From Cytobacillus praedii (GTDB lineage Bacteria; Bacillota; Bacilli; Bacillales; Cytobacillaceae), in assembly GCF_001439605.1 (NCBI RefSeq), contig NZ_LMBX01000008.1, positions 140,306-184,174 on the forward strand: a DNA stretch of 43,869 bases, read 5' to 3'. Made by a program: the position numbers and the translations under genes. Below, piece after piece: positions 31,844 through 40,279 of the stretch. A model generated the notes under the pieces. The model had not been told where the DNA came from and made no database searches. It was given only the letters and a program-made list of their open reading frames with translations. The stretch's first letter is position 1; every line of letters starts with the position of its first letter.

Positions 31844-34800
31844 GTGACACACATTGGACTATATAATGATAAGCTTGTCCTTTTATCGATATTTATTGCT
31901 ATCATATCTTCATATGTCTCATTAAATATTTTCTCTCGAATCCCCCGATCAAAAGGGAATAATCAAGCATTTTGGTTATTGACGGGGTCCTATATATTAG
32001 GCCTAGGGATATGGACAACACACTTTATTGGAATGCTTAGCTTTGAAATGCGTGCTCCTGTTACTTATCAACTAAAGCTGAATGCATTTACTTTACTTTT
32101 GGGAATGGCTGTTTCGTTCATTTGTTTCTATATTGCTACTTATTCGGAGAGGAAATTTTCTTCTCTTTTTATTTGTACATTGATCCTTGGAATTGGAATC
32201 ATTGTCATACACTATGTCGGCATGAAATCCATGCACACAAAAGTTGAAATGAGCTATAATTCTTTATTTGTTATTTTGTCCATGTTCATAGCTTTACTAG
32301 CATCAGGGACTGCCCTCTTTGTATTCTTTCATAAAAAAATGACCAATCAGAGGGTACTAAAGCTTTCAGCCAGTTCTGCCATACTAGGAAGTGGGATTAT
32401 TGGTACGCATTACACGGCAATGCACGCTGTCACGTTAAACAGAATCTCATCTGCTTTTGATGATGAGAACATGACTCATTTTGACTCTGCTCCCTACCAA
32501 ATATCAACAGATGCTTTAGGCTATGGGCTTGCGATAGCGGTCTTCATTATGATTGTTGTCGTAATTTTTTTAGCTTATCTTGATAAAAATAAAGCAGAAA
32601 GGCTCCATAAGCTTTCGCATGCTCACTATAAATCGCTAGTTGAACACAATCCGGATTTAGTATTCTGTGTAAATGTTAATGGCATTATTACTGACGTAAA
32701 TCCAAAAGGGATAGAGATGTTAGAGGAAAGCAAAGAGAAAATTATTTCGAGAAATCTTTTTTCCTATTTTAATGATGCAGATAGTGAGAGGGTAAAACAT
32801 AAATTTTTTCAATTGCAGGACAAGAATCAAAGTGATTTTGAAGTGATGATCAAAAATGGAAGAGACAAATGGATCCCCATTGTTATTACCTTTGTTCCGA
32901 TTATTGTTGAAAAAAAACTTATTGGGATCTTTGTGGTGGCAAGGGATAATACGGAATTAATCAAATACAAGGAACAGATGAAGAAAGCTCAAAGGGAATT
33001 AATAGAGACAATACAAAAGCAGCAAGGATTAATTTTTAAGTTTTCTAAACTTGGAAATCGTTTTATTCATACACTATGTGATGGTGAATTACTTTACAGA
33101 GTAGGTCTAACTCCAGATAAGGTAATTGGAAAGGAACTGCACCATTTTCTTAATTTAAAAGAGGCTGAAAAAAGTCTGCTGGCATATAAGAAAGCTTGGG
33201 AAGGGGAAATTACTAAGTTTGAGGCAAATGCAAATGGAATCGATTATTATATCTATCTAAGCCCTGTATTTAGAGATGGTGAAGTTATTGAAGTCATTGG
33301 TTCAGGAATGGATATAACGGAGCGGAAAAGGGCTGAGAAAATTCAGCAGGACAATGAAAAATGGTACCGAAATATCTTGAATATGATGACTGAGGCTGTG
33401 CTCGTATATGGGGCGGATGATCAGCATATTGGTTTAAATGACAGTGTCTATCAAATATTTAATATGAAAAAAGAGGATTTTCATAAGCAAACGATCCATC
33501 AGCATACACTTTCTCTTGTAAAGGAGGACGGATCTCAATTACTAAATGAGGAGCTTCCAATCGGTATTACACTTGAAACGGGAAAGACAATAGCAGGAGA
33601 AATTATCGGGATCAAAAAGAAGAACCGAACGAACTGGTATTCCATCAATACAAAACTAATTAATCCAGCAGACCGAAATGATATTCCAAGAGTACTAATG
33701 ACGATGTCGGATATCACCGCACTAAAAAAGCAGCAAATTAAATTGAGAGAGTCTCAGGCTTTACGAAAGACCCTAATTGATAGTTTGCCGATTGGTGTTT
33801 TAGTAGTGGATAATGACTGGAACATCGCGGCATTAAATCGACAGTTTTGCCAAATCTTTAAGATTGAAGAACCAATTAAGAATATTATAGGGAATAGAAA
33901 ATCACCAAGCTATCAATATATTTATTCAAATTTGAAGAAGAGTGAGGAAACAATTTTTAATCATTTTTCTAGTGGAGAACCGGTTGTTGATGAAATAGAA
34001 ATGGATGATAATCGAATGATTAAAAGAAGCTATTTTCCATTCATAATGGATGGAGAAATCAGGGGACATTTATGGACATTTGAAGACATCACAGAACGGA
34101 AATCAATGGAACAAGGGTTAATTAAAGCAAAAGAAGAAGCGATACAGGCTAACTTAGCAAAATCTGAATTTTTATCAAAAATGAGTCATGAGCTGCGAAC
34201 GCCATTAAATGGCATATTGGGCTTTTCTCAATTACTAGAAATAGACGAGCTGTTAGGTGATCAGCAGAAAAAGTTTGTTCTGGAAATTTTAAAGGGCGGA
34301 AGACATCTTTTAGATCTAATAAATGAAATACTCGATCTTTCTAGAATCGAAGCGGGAAAGTTTAAAATTACGAATGAAACAGTAAAGTTTAGTATGCTGA
34401 TCGATGATTGTTTGAATTTAGTCGGACCATCAGCCAATAAAAAAGGCATTAAAATCATAAAAACACATGAGTGTGATGGTAAATATGTATGTATAGATGA
34501 AGTGCGCTTTAGACAGATCCTGTTGAATTTATTGGAAAATGCTATCAAGTATAATCAGGAAAATGGTGAAGTTACGTTATCATGTGAATTTAAAGAGGGG
34601 CTTTTGGTTGTCCATGTGATCGACACCGGAATTGGAATCCCAAATGAAGAACAGAAGCGAATCTTTGAGCCTTTTTACCGCTTAGACCATAATCATACGA
34701 TCGAAGGGACAGGAATTGGCCTTGCGATAGTTAAACAGCTTGTTGATATAATGGGTGGAAAAATAGGGGTTAGCAGTCAAGTAGGCAAAGGCAGTGATTT

Positions 34801-35251
34801 CTGGTTCAGTCTCCCAATTGAAGATGCACATATAGTTGAATTGAATGAGGGGCCAGTTCCTCCATACAAGTCATCCATTGGAGATGAAAACTATCAAATT
34901 CTCTATATTGAAGACAATTCTTCTAATTTAGAGCTAGTATCCGAAATTCTAATGAATGAACAGGGAATGACCTTATACACAGCTGAGACGGGTAAAGAGG
35001 GAATAGAAATAGCATGTGAAAAAGAGCTTGATCTCATCCTGTTGGATTTACATCTTCCAGATATGAATGGCTTTGATGTGTTGGATCAGTTAAAGGGGAA
35101 TCCTAATACCAATCACATTCCAGTTATTGTTGTAAGTTCAAATGCGATGCTGGACGATATTCGTAAAGCGACAGATAAAGGGATCAAGGAGTATGTAACA
35201 AAGCCTATTCAAATTTCTTCATTTCTTGAGACAATTTCGAAATATTTATAA
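31844..35251 (+). CDS. MHYT-PAS hybrid sensor histidine kinase with receiver domain
   Basis: A 1135-residue membrane signalling protein with a GTG start and AAGGAG 7 bases upstream. The N-terminal MHYT domain (about 1-250) has about seven transmembrane helices and three MHYT-like motifs (HFIGML at 60, HYVGMKSMH at 123, HYTAMHAV at 189), proposed to bind copper and sense oxygen, CO or NO. Four PAS-like modules follow (about 262-375, 390-492, 505-625, 640-750). HisKA has phospho-His782 in SKMSHELRTPLNG. The ATPase has LLNLLENAIKYNQ, DTGIGIP and GTGIGLAI. A C-terminal receiver has Asp1068 (LLDLHLPDMNG) and KP near 1122. A downstream phosphotransfer partner is not encoded nearby. Hybrid kinases of this size are unusual in bacilli. 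Confidence 0.88.
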   Translation: MTHIGLYNDKLVLLSIFIAIISSYVSLNIFSRIPRSKGNNQAFWLLTGSYILGLGIWTTHFIGMLSFEMRAPVTYQLKLNAFTLLLGMAVSFICFYIATYSERKFSSLFICTLILGIGIIVIHYVGMKSMHTKVEMSYNSLFVILSMFIALLASGTALFVFFHKKMTNQRVLKLSASSAILGSGIIGTHYTAMHAVTLNRISSAFDDENMTHFDSAPYQISTDALGYGLAIAVFIMIVVVIFLAYLDKNKAERLHKLSHAHYKSLVEHNPDLVFCVNVNGIITDVNPKGIEMLEESKEKIISRNLFSYFNDADSERVKHKFFQLQDKNQSDFEVMIKNGRDKWIPIVITFVPIIVEKKLIGIFVVARDNTELIKYKEQMKKAQRELIETIQKQQGLIFKFSKLGNRFIHTLCDGELLYRVGLTPDKVIGKELHHFLNLKEAEKSLLAYKKAWEGEITKFEANANGIDYYIYLSPVFRDGEVIEVIGSGMDITERKRAEKIQQDNEKWYRNILNMMTEAVLVYGADDQHIGLNDSVYQIFNMKKEDFHKQTIHQHTLSLVKEDGSQLLNEELPIGITLETGKTIAGEIIGIKKKNRTNWYSINTKLINPADRNDIPRVLMTMSDITALKKQQIKLRESQALRKTLIDSLPIGVLVVDNDWNIAALNRQFCQIFKIEEPIKNIIGNRKSPSYQYIYSNLKKSEETIFNHFSSGEPVVDEIEMDDNRMIKRSYFPFIMDGEIRGHLWTFEDITERKSMEQGLIKAKEEAIQANLAKSEFLSKMSHELRTPLNGILGFSQLLEIDELLGDQQKKFVLEILKGGRHLLDLINEILDLSRIEAGKFKITNETVKFSMLIDDCLNLVGPSANKKGIKIIKTHECDGKYVCIDEVRFRQILLNLLENAIKYNQENGEVTLSCEFKEGLLVVHVIDTGIGIPNEEQKRIFEPFYRLDHNHTIEGTGIGLAIVKQLVDIMGGKIGVSSQVGKGSDFWFSLPIEDAHIVELNEGPVPPYKSSIGDENYQILYIEDNSSNLELVSEILMNEQGMTLYTAETGKEGIEIACEKELDLILLDLHLPDMNGFDVLDQLKGNPNTNHIPVIVVSSNAMLDDIRKATDKGIKEYVTKPIQISSFLETISKYL

Positions 35252-35269
35252 TTAAAGAAATGACAAAAT

Positions 35270-35320
35270 AAAAAAACGCTTGGGGTATTTTGGAATTTCA
35301 AAATACCTTAAGCGTTTTTC
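35270..35320. terminator. Bidirectional terminator after the MHYT kinase
   Basis: AAAAAACGCTT (35271-35281) pairs with AAGCGTTTTT (35310-35319), and an inner GGTATTTTG/CAAAATACC stem encloses a 6-base loop. A and T runs flank it. Confidence 0.85.
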
Positions 35321-35484
35321 ATTATCTAGCATGTATAGCGTTTATTTCTTTTATTGCAAATCTGGCTATGGGCTGAGCAATTAATAGCTCAATCCAAAAT
35401 GCCAAACCAAAGTTTCTAAACCAGCTAGGAAAGAAATTCTGAAAAGGTTCGAGGCTTATTTTTTTCGTGCCAACCCAAGTTCTG

Positions 35485-36063
35485 CTATTCAGGAGTGTTG
35501 ATGATTTTTTTGTATCTTCGCTCAACACTAATGGCACTTCGGTTCATTACCATGCCGATTTCTTTGTATTTATAGCCTTGAGAACGTAATTCTAAAAGCT
35601 TGTAATCTTCTTTTGTTGTCCAAGTTTGATACGTTCTTTTCTTCGTTATGCATGTATCCTTCCTACGCTCCTCTGCTGCCCATTCAGGTTCAGGCAGAAG
35701 AGTTTGTGGTTCTATATTTGAAAACTGTACTTTTTCTTTATGAAGGGCTGCCCAATTCCAAAAATCCATTGGGTCAATAAAATAGAACTTTCTTGATTGT
35801 CTAGTAATTTTTTGGGTATAGGGCAATCCATGTTTTTTTGTCCATCCTCTTACAGTAGCCCGGTCTACTTTTAATATGGCTGCTAATTCACCTATTGTAA
35901 CAAGACCTGTATGCTGTCTTGTATTAGACATTTTTAATCTTGTTATTTTTACTCGAACAGATTCAAAAGAACGCTCTAACTTTTGAGCAATGGTAGACAC
36001 TTTATACATTCCAATAGTATCTTCTAGAAAAAGGAGCTCATCATCTGACCAAACCTTTCGCAC
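35485..36063 (-). CDS. DNA-binding protein with Myb/SANT-like ends and central helix-turn-helix
   Basis: A 192-residue protein from GTG 36063, chosen because AGAGGAGG lies 7 bases upstream; an ATG-led extension to 36207 has no such site. The N-terminal Myb-like unit (about 1-45) reads VWSDDELLFLEDTIGMYKVS then IAQKLERSFESVRVKITRL. The centre (about 52-110) is a MerR/excisionase-like helix-turn-helix: TIGELAAILKVDRATVRGWT followed by YFIDPMDFWNW. A second Myb-like unit ends the protein (about 148-190: WTTKEDYKLLELRSQGYKYK then SAISVERRYKKI). It probably binds DNA. I do not recognise a named homologue. It is downstream of the EAL gene on the same strand, 144 bp away. Confidence 0.65.
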   Translation of the reverse strand: MRKVWSDDELLFLEDTIGMYKVSTIAQKLERSFESVRVKITRLKMSNTRQHTGLVTIGELAAILKVDRATVRGWTKKHGLPYTQKITRQSRKFYFIDPMDFWNWAALHKEKVQFSNIEPQTLLPEPEWAAEERRKDTCITKKRTYQTWTTKEDYKLLELRSQGYKYKEIGMVMNRSAISVERRYKKIINTPE

Positions 36064-36207
36064 GTAAAAGCCTCCTCTTAAAAAAATAAAAAATATATTG
36101 CCAACTGAAATAAATAAGTTGGATTTTTTCTGTTTATAAACTTTCGGTTTATTCCGTTTGTATATATTAGTTATACCGACGAAACGAGTATCTTTTATGA
36201 ACCTCAC

Positions 36208-36927
36208 TTAGATCATTTCTGGCTTTCCTAAAAGATAGCCTTGAGCAAAGGGAACATTCAAAGCAATAGCCTGAGCTAAATCTTTATTCTTCTCTACCCC
36301 TTCTAAAATCAACTCCATCTTTTGCTCTGAATATTGAAGCAAAAGGGCAATCATTTGTTGCTTTTCCTTCGATTTATGGAGGTTATTGGCAAAATACCGA
36401 TCAAGCTTAATAAAATGGGGTGAAAACTCAATAATTTTGCGTAAGGATGCTCCCCCTTTTCCAATGTCATCGATGGCAATGCGGAATCCATAATCCTTCA
36501 TAACCGCTAATCTCTCTTTAAAATCAGAAAGTTCCCAAATAAGATCTTCCTTATCTGTTTCACTAAGTTCAAAGACAACCTTTCCTTTAATATGCGGGAA
36601 GTTTTTTAGCAATAGATGAATGAATTCTTCAAAGTTCTCATGAAGAATTGTTGAGGGATAAATATTAATAAACAACAGTTCATCTATTAACCGATCGAAA
36701 GGAAAGCAGCTTATGGCATGTCTGATTGCCTTAGTGTCTAATTCATATAAACAGCCGTTGCCCCTTGCTAATTCGAATGCACTTTCGATATTCCCATTGC
36801 AAAATCCATTTGGAAATCTTAGGAGTGCTTCATAGCCAAAGACCTTCCAGCTATTTAAGTTCCACATAGGCTGATAAACACTTTCAATGATTTGTTCCTC
36901 TATGCGTGTTAACATATCAATGCTCAT
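36208..36927 (-). CDS. EAL-domain c-di-GMP phosphodiesterase (single-domain)
   Basis: A 239-residue cytoplasmic protein that is one EAL domain. The catalytic set appears complete: Glu33 in YEALLR, Asn88 in INIYPS, Glu120 and Glu123 in FELSET, Asp153-Asp154 in AIDDIGKGGASL, Lys174 in IKLDR, Glu209 and Glu212 in LEGVE, and Gln229 in AQGYLLGKP. The usual DDFG is DDIG, which keeps both aspartates. It should cut c-di-GMP to pGpG. There is no sensory domain. AGAGGG precedes ATG. The Myb/HTH gene follows on the same strand. Loop-6 changes could lower activity. Confidence 0.85.
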   Translation of the reverse strand: MSIDMLTRIEEQIIESVYQPMWNLNSWKVFGYEALLRFPNGFCNGNIESAFELARGNGCLYELDTKAIRHAISCFPFDRLIDELLFINIYPSTILHENFEEFIHLLLKNFPHIKGKVVFELSETDKEDLIWELSDFKERLAVMKDYGFRIAIDDIGKGGASLRKIIEFSPHFIKLDRYFANNLHKSKEKQQMIALLLQYSEQKMELILEGVEKNKDLAQAIALNVPFAQGYLLGKPEMI

Positions 36928-37269
36928 TTTTATCCCTCTATTTCCAAGCGATCTTGTTGTTAAATAATATAATTAATGTAACTTTTATCCCATATTCTGT
37001 CGAACGCTTAAAAGGCATGAGGAGTAGGGAAAGGGGCAGTTTGAACTATTTTAGAGACAGCTTAAAACGAATTAAAGACATCTTAGGGTATTTTTTCACA
37101 AAATCCTTTTGAGTGATTATAAATACCTATTTTTTTGGAAGAATCAAGTTGAGGGTTGGACAATTTTTGACATGCCTGCTATTCTATTTGGATGTGCAAA
37201 GTCATATAGGAATAATATTTTTATATTTGATAACGATAAATCATATGCAGGTTTTAATAGGGGATGCGA
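36928..37269. other. Intergenic region between EAL and LytTR genes
   Basis: No convincing gene. A 31-codon plus-strand frame (37018-37113) starting MRSRERGSLNYF has poor initiation context. TGGACA near 37158 and TATTCT about 17 bp later are a possible promoter for the downstream regulator. Nothing else is recognised. Confidence 0.4.
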
Positions 37270-37995
37270 ATGGAGAAATTTAAAGTAATTATTGCAGATG
37301 ATGATCACCCTTCGAGAATGATATTGATCCATTTTATTCAGCTGCTCTCGGAATACGAGGTTGTTCAGGAAGCATCAAATGGAGAAGAGTTCATTCAATT
37401 AGTCATGAGGGAACAGCCGGATATTGTACTTGTTGATATAAATATGCCTGGTTTAAATGGGATGGAGGCAGTTAAGATTTGCAAAGAAAGGCTGCCATCA
37501 TTACAGGTTATTTTCACAACGGGTTATGATGAATTCGCTGTGGAAGCATTCAATATTTCGGCAGCGGATTATATTGTTAAGCCAATAGAGCGGACAAGGT
37601 TATTTATAGCTTTGGAAAAGGCGAAAAAACTCATTCAATTGAATAGCGGCCCAAATCAATTAAAGAAAACGGTAAACAAGCTAGTAATCAAATCTAATAA
37701 CACCTTCCTATATCTTTCAGTGGATGACATTCTTTATGCAGAAAAAGAAGGGCGAAAAACGATTCTTCATACGAAAAACGGGTTTTTCGAAACATCAGAA
37801 TCCCTCCAAGAGCTTGAAGGGAAGCTGCCAAAGCAATTCTATAAAACCCATCGGTCTTTTTTAGTTAACTTAAAAAAAATAACAAAAATTGTATCGTCCG
37901 GTGAAACGTATTTAGCCTATTTCAATGGGACGGAAAAGATTGCTTATATTTCTAAGCTGAAAATAAATGAGGTTCATCGATCAATGGGAACTTAA
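37270..37995 (+). CDS. LytTR-family response regulator
   Basis: A 241-residue protein from ATG 37270, 6 bases after AGGGG; an ATG at 37264 directly abuts that site. The receiver domain (1-120) has DDD at 10-12, phosphoacceptor Asp56 in LVDINMPGLNG, Thr83 in FTTGYDEFAVEAF and Lys104 in IVKPIERTR. The LytTR DNA-binding domain (about 135-238) has LYLSVDDILYAEKEGRKTIL and the FYKTHRSFLVNLKKI signature. LytTR regulators usually control cell-wall, biofilm or competence genes with a LytS-like kinase. No such kinase is adjacent, so it is an orphan here; the nearest kinase is the MHYT hybrid at 31844. A terminator follows. Confidence 0.87.
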   Translation: MEKFKVIIADDDHPSRMILIHFIQLLSEYEVVQEASNGEEFIQLVMREQPDIVLVDINMPGLNGMEAVKICKERLPSLQVIFTTGYDEFAVEAFNISAADYIVKPIERTRLFIALEKAKKLIQLNSGPNQLKKTVNKLVIKSNNTFLYLSVDDILYAEKEGRKTILHTKNGFFETSESLQELEGKLPKQFYKTHRSFLVNLKKITKIVSSGETYLAYFNGTEKIAYISKLKINEVHRSMGT

Positions 37996-38037
37996 AGGGC
38001 ACTGCAATCCTAATAGGAGAGCAGGCCCTTTTTTTAT
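37993..38037 (+). terminator. Terminator after the LytTR regulator
   Basis: AAGGGC-A-CTGC (37995-38005) pairs with GCAG-GCCCTT (38021-38030), with one bulged base, followed by seven Ts. Confidence 0.8.
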
Positions 38038-38128
38038 TTCTGATTGTTAAAGATCATTCATCCCATACTAAATATAAGAGATTGTATGCATACTAAGAGA
38101 AACAATTTGTAACAGAAAGGAAATTCTA

Positions 38129-39658
38129 ATGAAGAGGGTATCGAATGTTTTTTGGATTTCAATTGCAATTGTTCTTGCTGCGGTAATCTTTGGATCGACC
38201 GCTCCTAACAGCTTTGAAGAGGCAACAGGTAATTTACAAGCATTTCTTACAACCGCGTTTGGCTGGTATTATCTCATTTTAGTAACCATCATTGTCGTTT
38301 TCTGTCTTTTTCTTATTTTTAGCCCTATTGGCGCCATTAAATTAGGAAAGTCAGATGAAAAGCCCGAGTTTTCAAAGGTTTCATGGTTTGCGATGCTGTT
38401 TAGTGCTGGAATGGGAATCGGACTAGTATTCTGGGGTGCAGCTGAACCGTTATCCCACTTCATCGATCCGCCTTTAGCCGAAGGGGGAACATCTGCAGCC
38501 AATAAAGAGGCAATGAGATATACGTTTTTTCACTGGGGGATTCATGCATGGGCAATCTATGCATTAGTAGCCTTAGCATTAGCCTACTTTCAATTTCGTA
38601 AAGAGGAGCCAGGGCTTATTTCAGCAACTTTAAAGCCTGTGTTAGGTAAAAGCATGGATGGAATTGCAGGAACAGTTGTTGATGTCCTGGCTGTTTTTGC
38701 AACTGTGATTGGGGTTGCGACAACATTAGGCTTTGGAGCAGCACAAATCAATGGGGGATTATCCTATTTGTTTGGAATCCCGAGTAATTTCTTTGTTCAA
38801 TTTATAATAATCGCAGTTGTAACGGTCCTATTTATGATCTCCGCTTGGTCTGGATTGGGAAAAGGAATCAAATATTTAAGCAATGCTAATATGTTGTTAG
38901 CTGTAGCATTATTGATATTAATGTTTATCACCGGACCGACGCTTTTGATCCTTGATATGTTTACAGATTCCATTGGCAGCTATATTCAAAATATCATTCA
39001 AATGAGTTTTCGTATCGCCCCTCTTAATGAAGAGCATCGTACATGGATTAATAATTGGACGATCTTTTATTGGGCGTGGTGGATCTCATGGTCGCCGTTT
39101 GTTGGGATATTTATTGCTCGTGTTTCGAGAGGAAGAACCATACGGGAATTTATCATCGGCGTGTTATTGCTCCCTGCTCTTGTTAGCTTTTTCTGGTTTG
39201 CGGTATTTGGGACCTCATCCATTGAGGTACAAAATGCAGGTACGGTTGATTTAACGAAATATGCGACGGAAGAAGTTTTATTTGCTGTCTTTAGCCAATT
39301 CCCATGGTCAATGGTTTTATCAATCGTGGCTATAATCCTTGTTAGTACATTTTTTATTACGTCTGCCGACTCAGCAACATTTGTACTAGGCATGCAAACA
39401 ACCAATGGTTCACTTACACCGCCAAATCAAGTGAAATTAACATGGGGAATTGCGCAATCAACTGTTGCCTTAATTCTACTGTATAGCGGTGGGCTGCAAG
39501 CACTCCAAAATGCGTTAATTGCAGCAGCATTTCCGTTTTCGTTTATCATGCTGCTAATGATGATTTCTCTTTATCGCTCTTTATCAAAGGAGAAAAAGGA
39601 ACTCGGGTTATTTCATAGACCAAAACCACGCAATAAAAAACTGAATAACGAAAACTAA
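38129..39658 (+). CDS. opuD: BCCT-family glycine betaine transporter OpuD
   Basis: A 509-residue sodium-coupled importer of glycine betaine with twelve predicted transmembrane helices. Length and sequence follow B. subtilis OpuD (512) closely: [20 protein letters not shown] (about 86-105), the substrate-pocket stretch [20 protein letters not shown] followed by SRGRTIREF (about 311-339), and [17 protein letters not shown] (about 410-426). The first of these contains the GMGIG sodium-site motif. It protects against osmotic and cold stress. AAGGAAA precedes ATG. It is a single-gene unit with its own terminator. Confidence 0.9.
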   Translation: MKRVSNVFWISIAIVLAAVIFGSTAPNSFEEATGNLQAFLTTAFGWYYLILVTIIVVFCLFLIFSPIGAIKLGKSDEKPEFSKVSWFAMLFSAGMGIGLVFWGAAEPLSHFIDPPLAEGGTSAANKEAMRYTFFHWGIHAWAIYALVALALAYFQFRKEEPGLISATLKPVLGKSMDGIAGTVVDVLAVFATVIGVATTLGFGAAQINGGLSYLFGIPSNFFVQFIIIAVVTVLFMISAWSGLGKGIKYLSNANMLLAVALLILMFITGPTLLILDMFTDSIGSYIQNIIQMSFRIAPLNEEHRTWINNWTIFYWAWWISWSPFVGIFIARVSRGRTIREFIIGVLLLPALVSFFWFAVFGTSSIEVQNAGTVDLTKYATEEVLFAVFSQFPWSMVLSIVAIILVSTFFITSADSATFVLGMQTTNGSLTPPNQVKLTWGIAQSTVALILLYSGGLQALQNALIAAAFPFSFIMLLMMISLYRSLSKEKKELGLFHRPKPRNKKLNNEN

Positions 39659-39675
39659 TAAGAGCTTGCGGATTC

Positions 39676-39717
39676 AAAACGAACCTGTCCAGATGATTGG
39701 CGGTTCGTTTTTTTTAT
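39676..39717 (+). terminator. Terminator after opuD
   Basis: AAAACGAACC (39676-39685) pairs with GGTTCGTTTT (39702-39711), followed by a long T run. Confidence 0.88.
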
Positions 39718-39758
39718 TGACAAAAAAGCCCTCTTTTTAGTAAAGTTAAATTCGTTAA

Positions 39759-39785
39759 TAGTTAACTAGTTGAATAATTAATCAA
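39759..39785. promoter_or_regulatory. Candidate MarR operator before the MarR-MMPL operon
   Basis: TAGTTAACTA (39759-39768) is a perfect 10-bp palindrome. Next to it, TTGAATAATTAATCAA (39770-39785) is a dyad with 14 of 16 positions symmetric, of the TTGA...TCAA type bound by MarR proteins. Both lie 34-60 bp before the MarR start, so autorepression is likely. Confidence 0.55.
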
Positions 39786-39818
39786 TAGAATTAAATTTAA
39801 ACGAGGTGAAGAAATACA

Positions 39819-40277
39819 TTGTTAGAAAATATCCAAGAACTAATAGATCAATATATTGATTTGTCATTTTCAGTCCATCGAAAAGGCGAGTCGCTCATTA
39901 GGGATCAAATTGGCAGTGATCTTACAAATGACCAGCATTATATATTGAGATATATTAGTCAAGCTAAATCATGCACATCATCTGAATTAGCTGAAGAATT
40001 TGATGTGAAAAAGAGTGCCATAACAGCTATTATCAACCGAATGTGGGAGAAGGGACTGGTTGAGCGGACACGTGATGAGAAGGATCGCCGAGTGGTATAT
40101 CTTACATTAACGGATAAAGGAAATCAGCTGTATGTAGATTGTGAGGAACGGATATATAAACTTGTCGAATCTTTTATTAAAAAGTTTGATCCTAAGGAAA
40201 TTAAGCAATTTCTTGAGACATACAAAAAATTGAACCAAATATTAATAGAGAGTAAAGACTACAAGGTGGAGGAATAA
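39819..40277 (+). CDS. MarR-family repressor (YdgJ-like)
   Basis: A 152-residue protein with a TTG start; GAGGTG lies 10 bases upstream. The winged helix (about 35-110) reads TNDQHYILRYISQAKSCTSS then ELAEEFDVKKSAITAIINRM, with the wing RTRDEKDRRVVYLTLTDKG, a diagnostic MarR pattern. N- and C-terminal helices form the dimer interface. It is followed 2 bp later by a large MMPL exporter, the same pair as ydgJ-ydgH in B. subtilis. It probably represses the operon until an exporter substrate binds. Confidence 0.88.
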   Translation: MLENIQELIDQYIDLSFSVHRKGESLIRDQIGSDLTNDQHYILRYISQAKSCTSSELAEEFDVKKSAITAIINRMWEKGLVERTRDEKDRRVVYLTLTDKGNQLYVDCEERIYKLVESFIKKFDPKEIKQFLETYKKLNQILIESKDYKVEE

Positions 40278-40279
40278 GG

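Noticed and set aside
36064..36207. 48-codon N-terminal extension of the Myb/HTH gene
   Set aside because: The strong AGAGGAGG before GTG 36063 fits the domain boundary better.
36906..37112. 68-codon plus-strand frame over the EAL start
   Set aside because: Low-complexity hydrophobic start overlapping the EAL gene, with no ribosome site.
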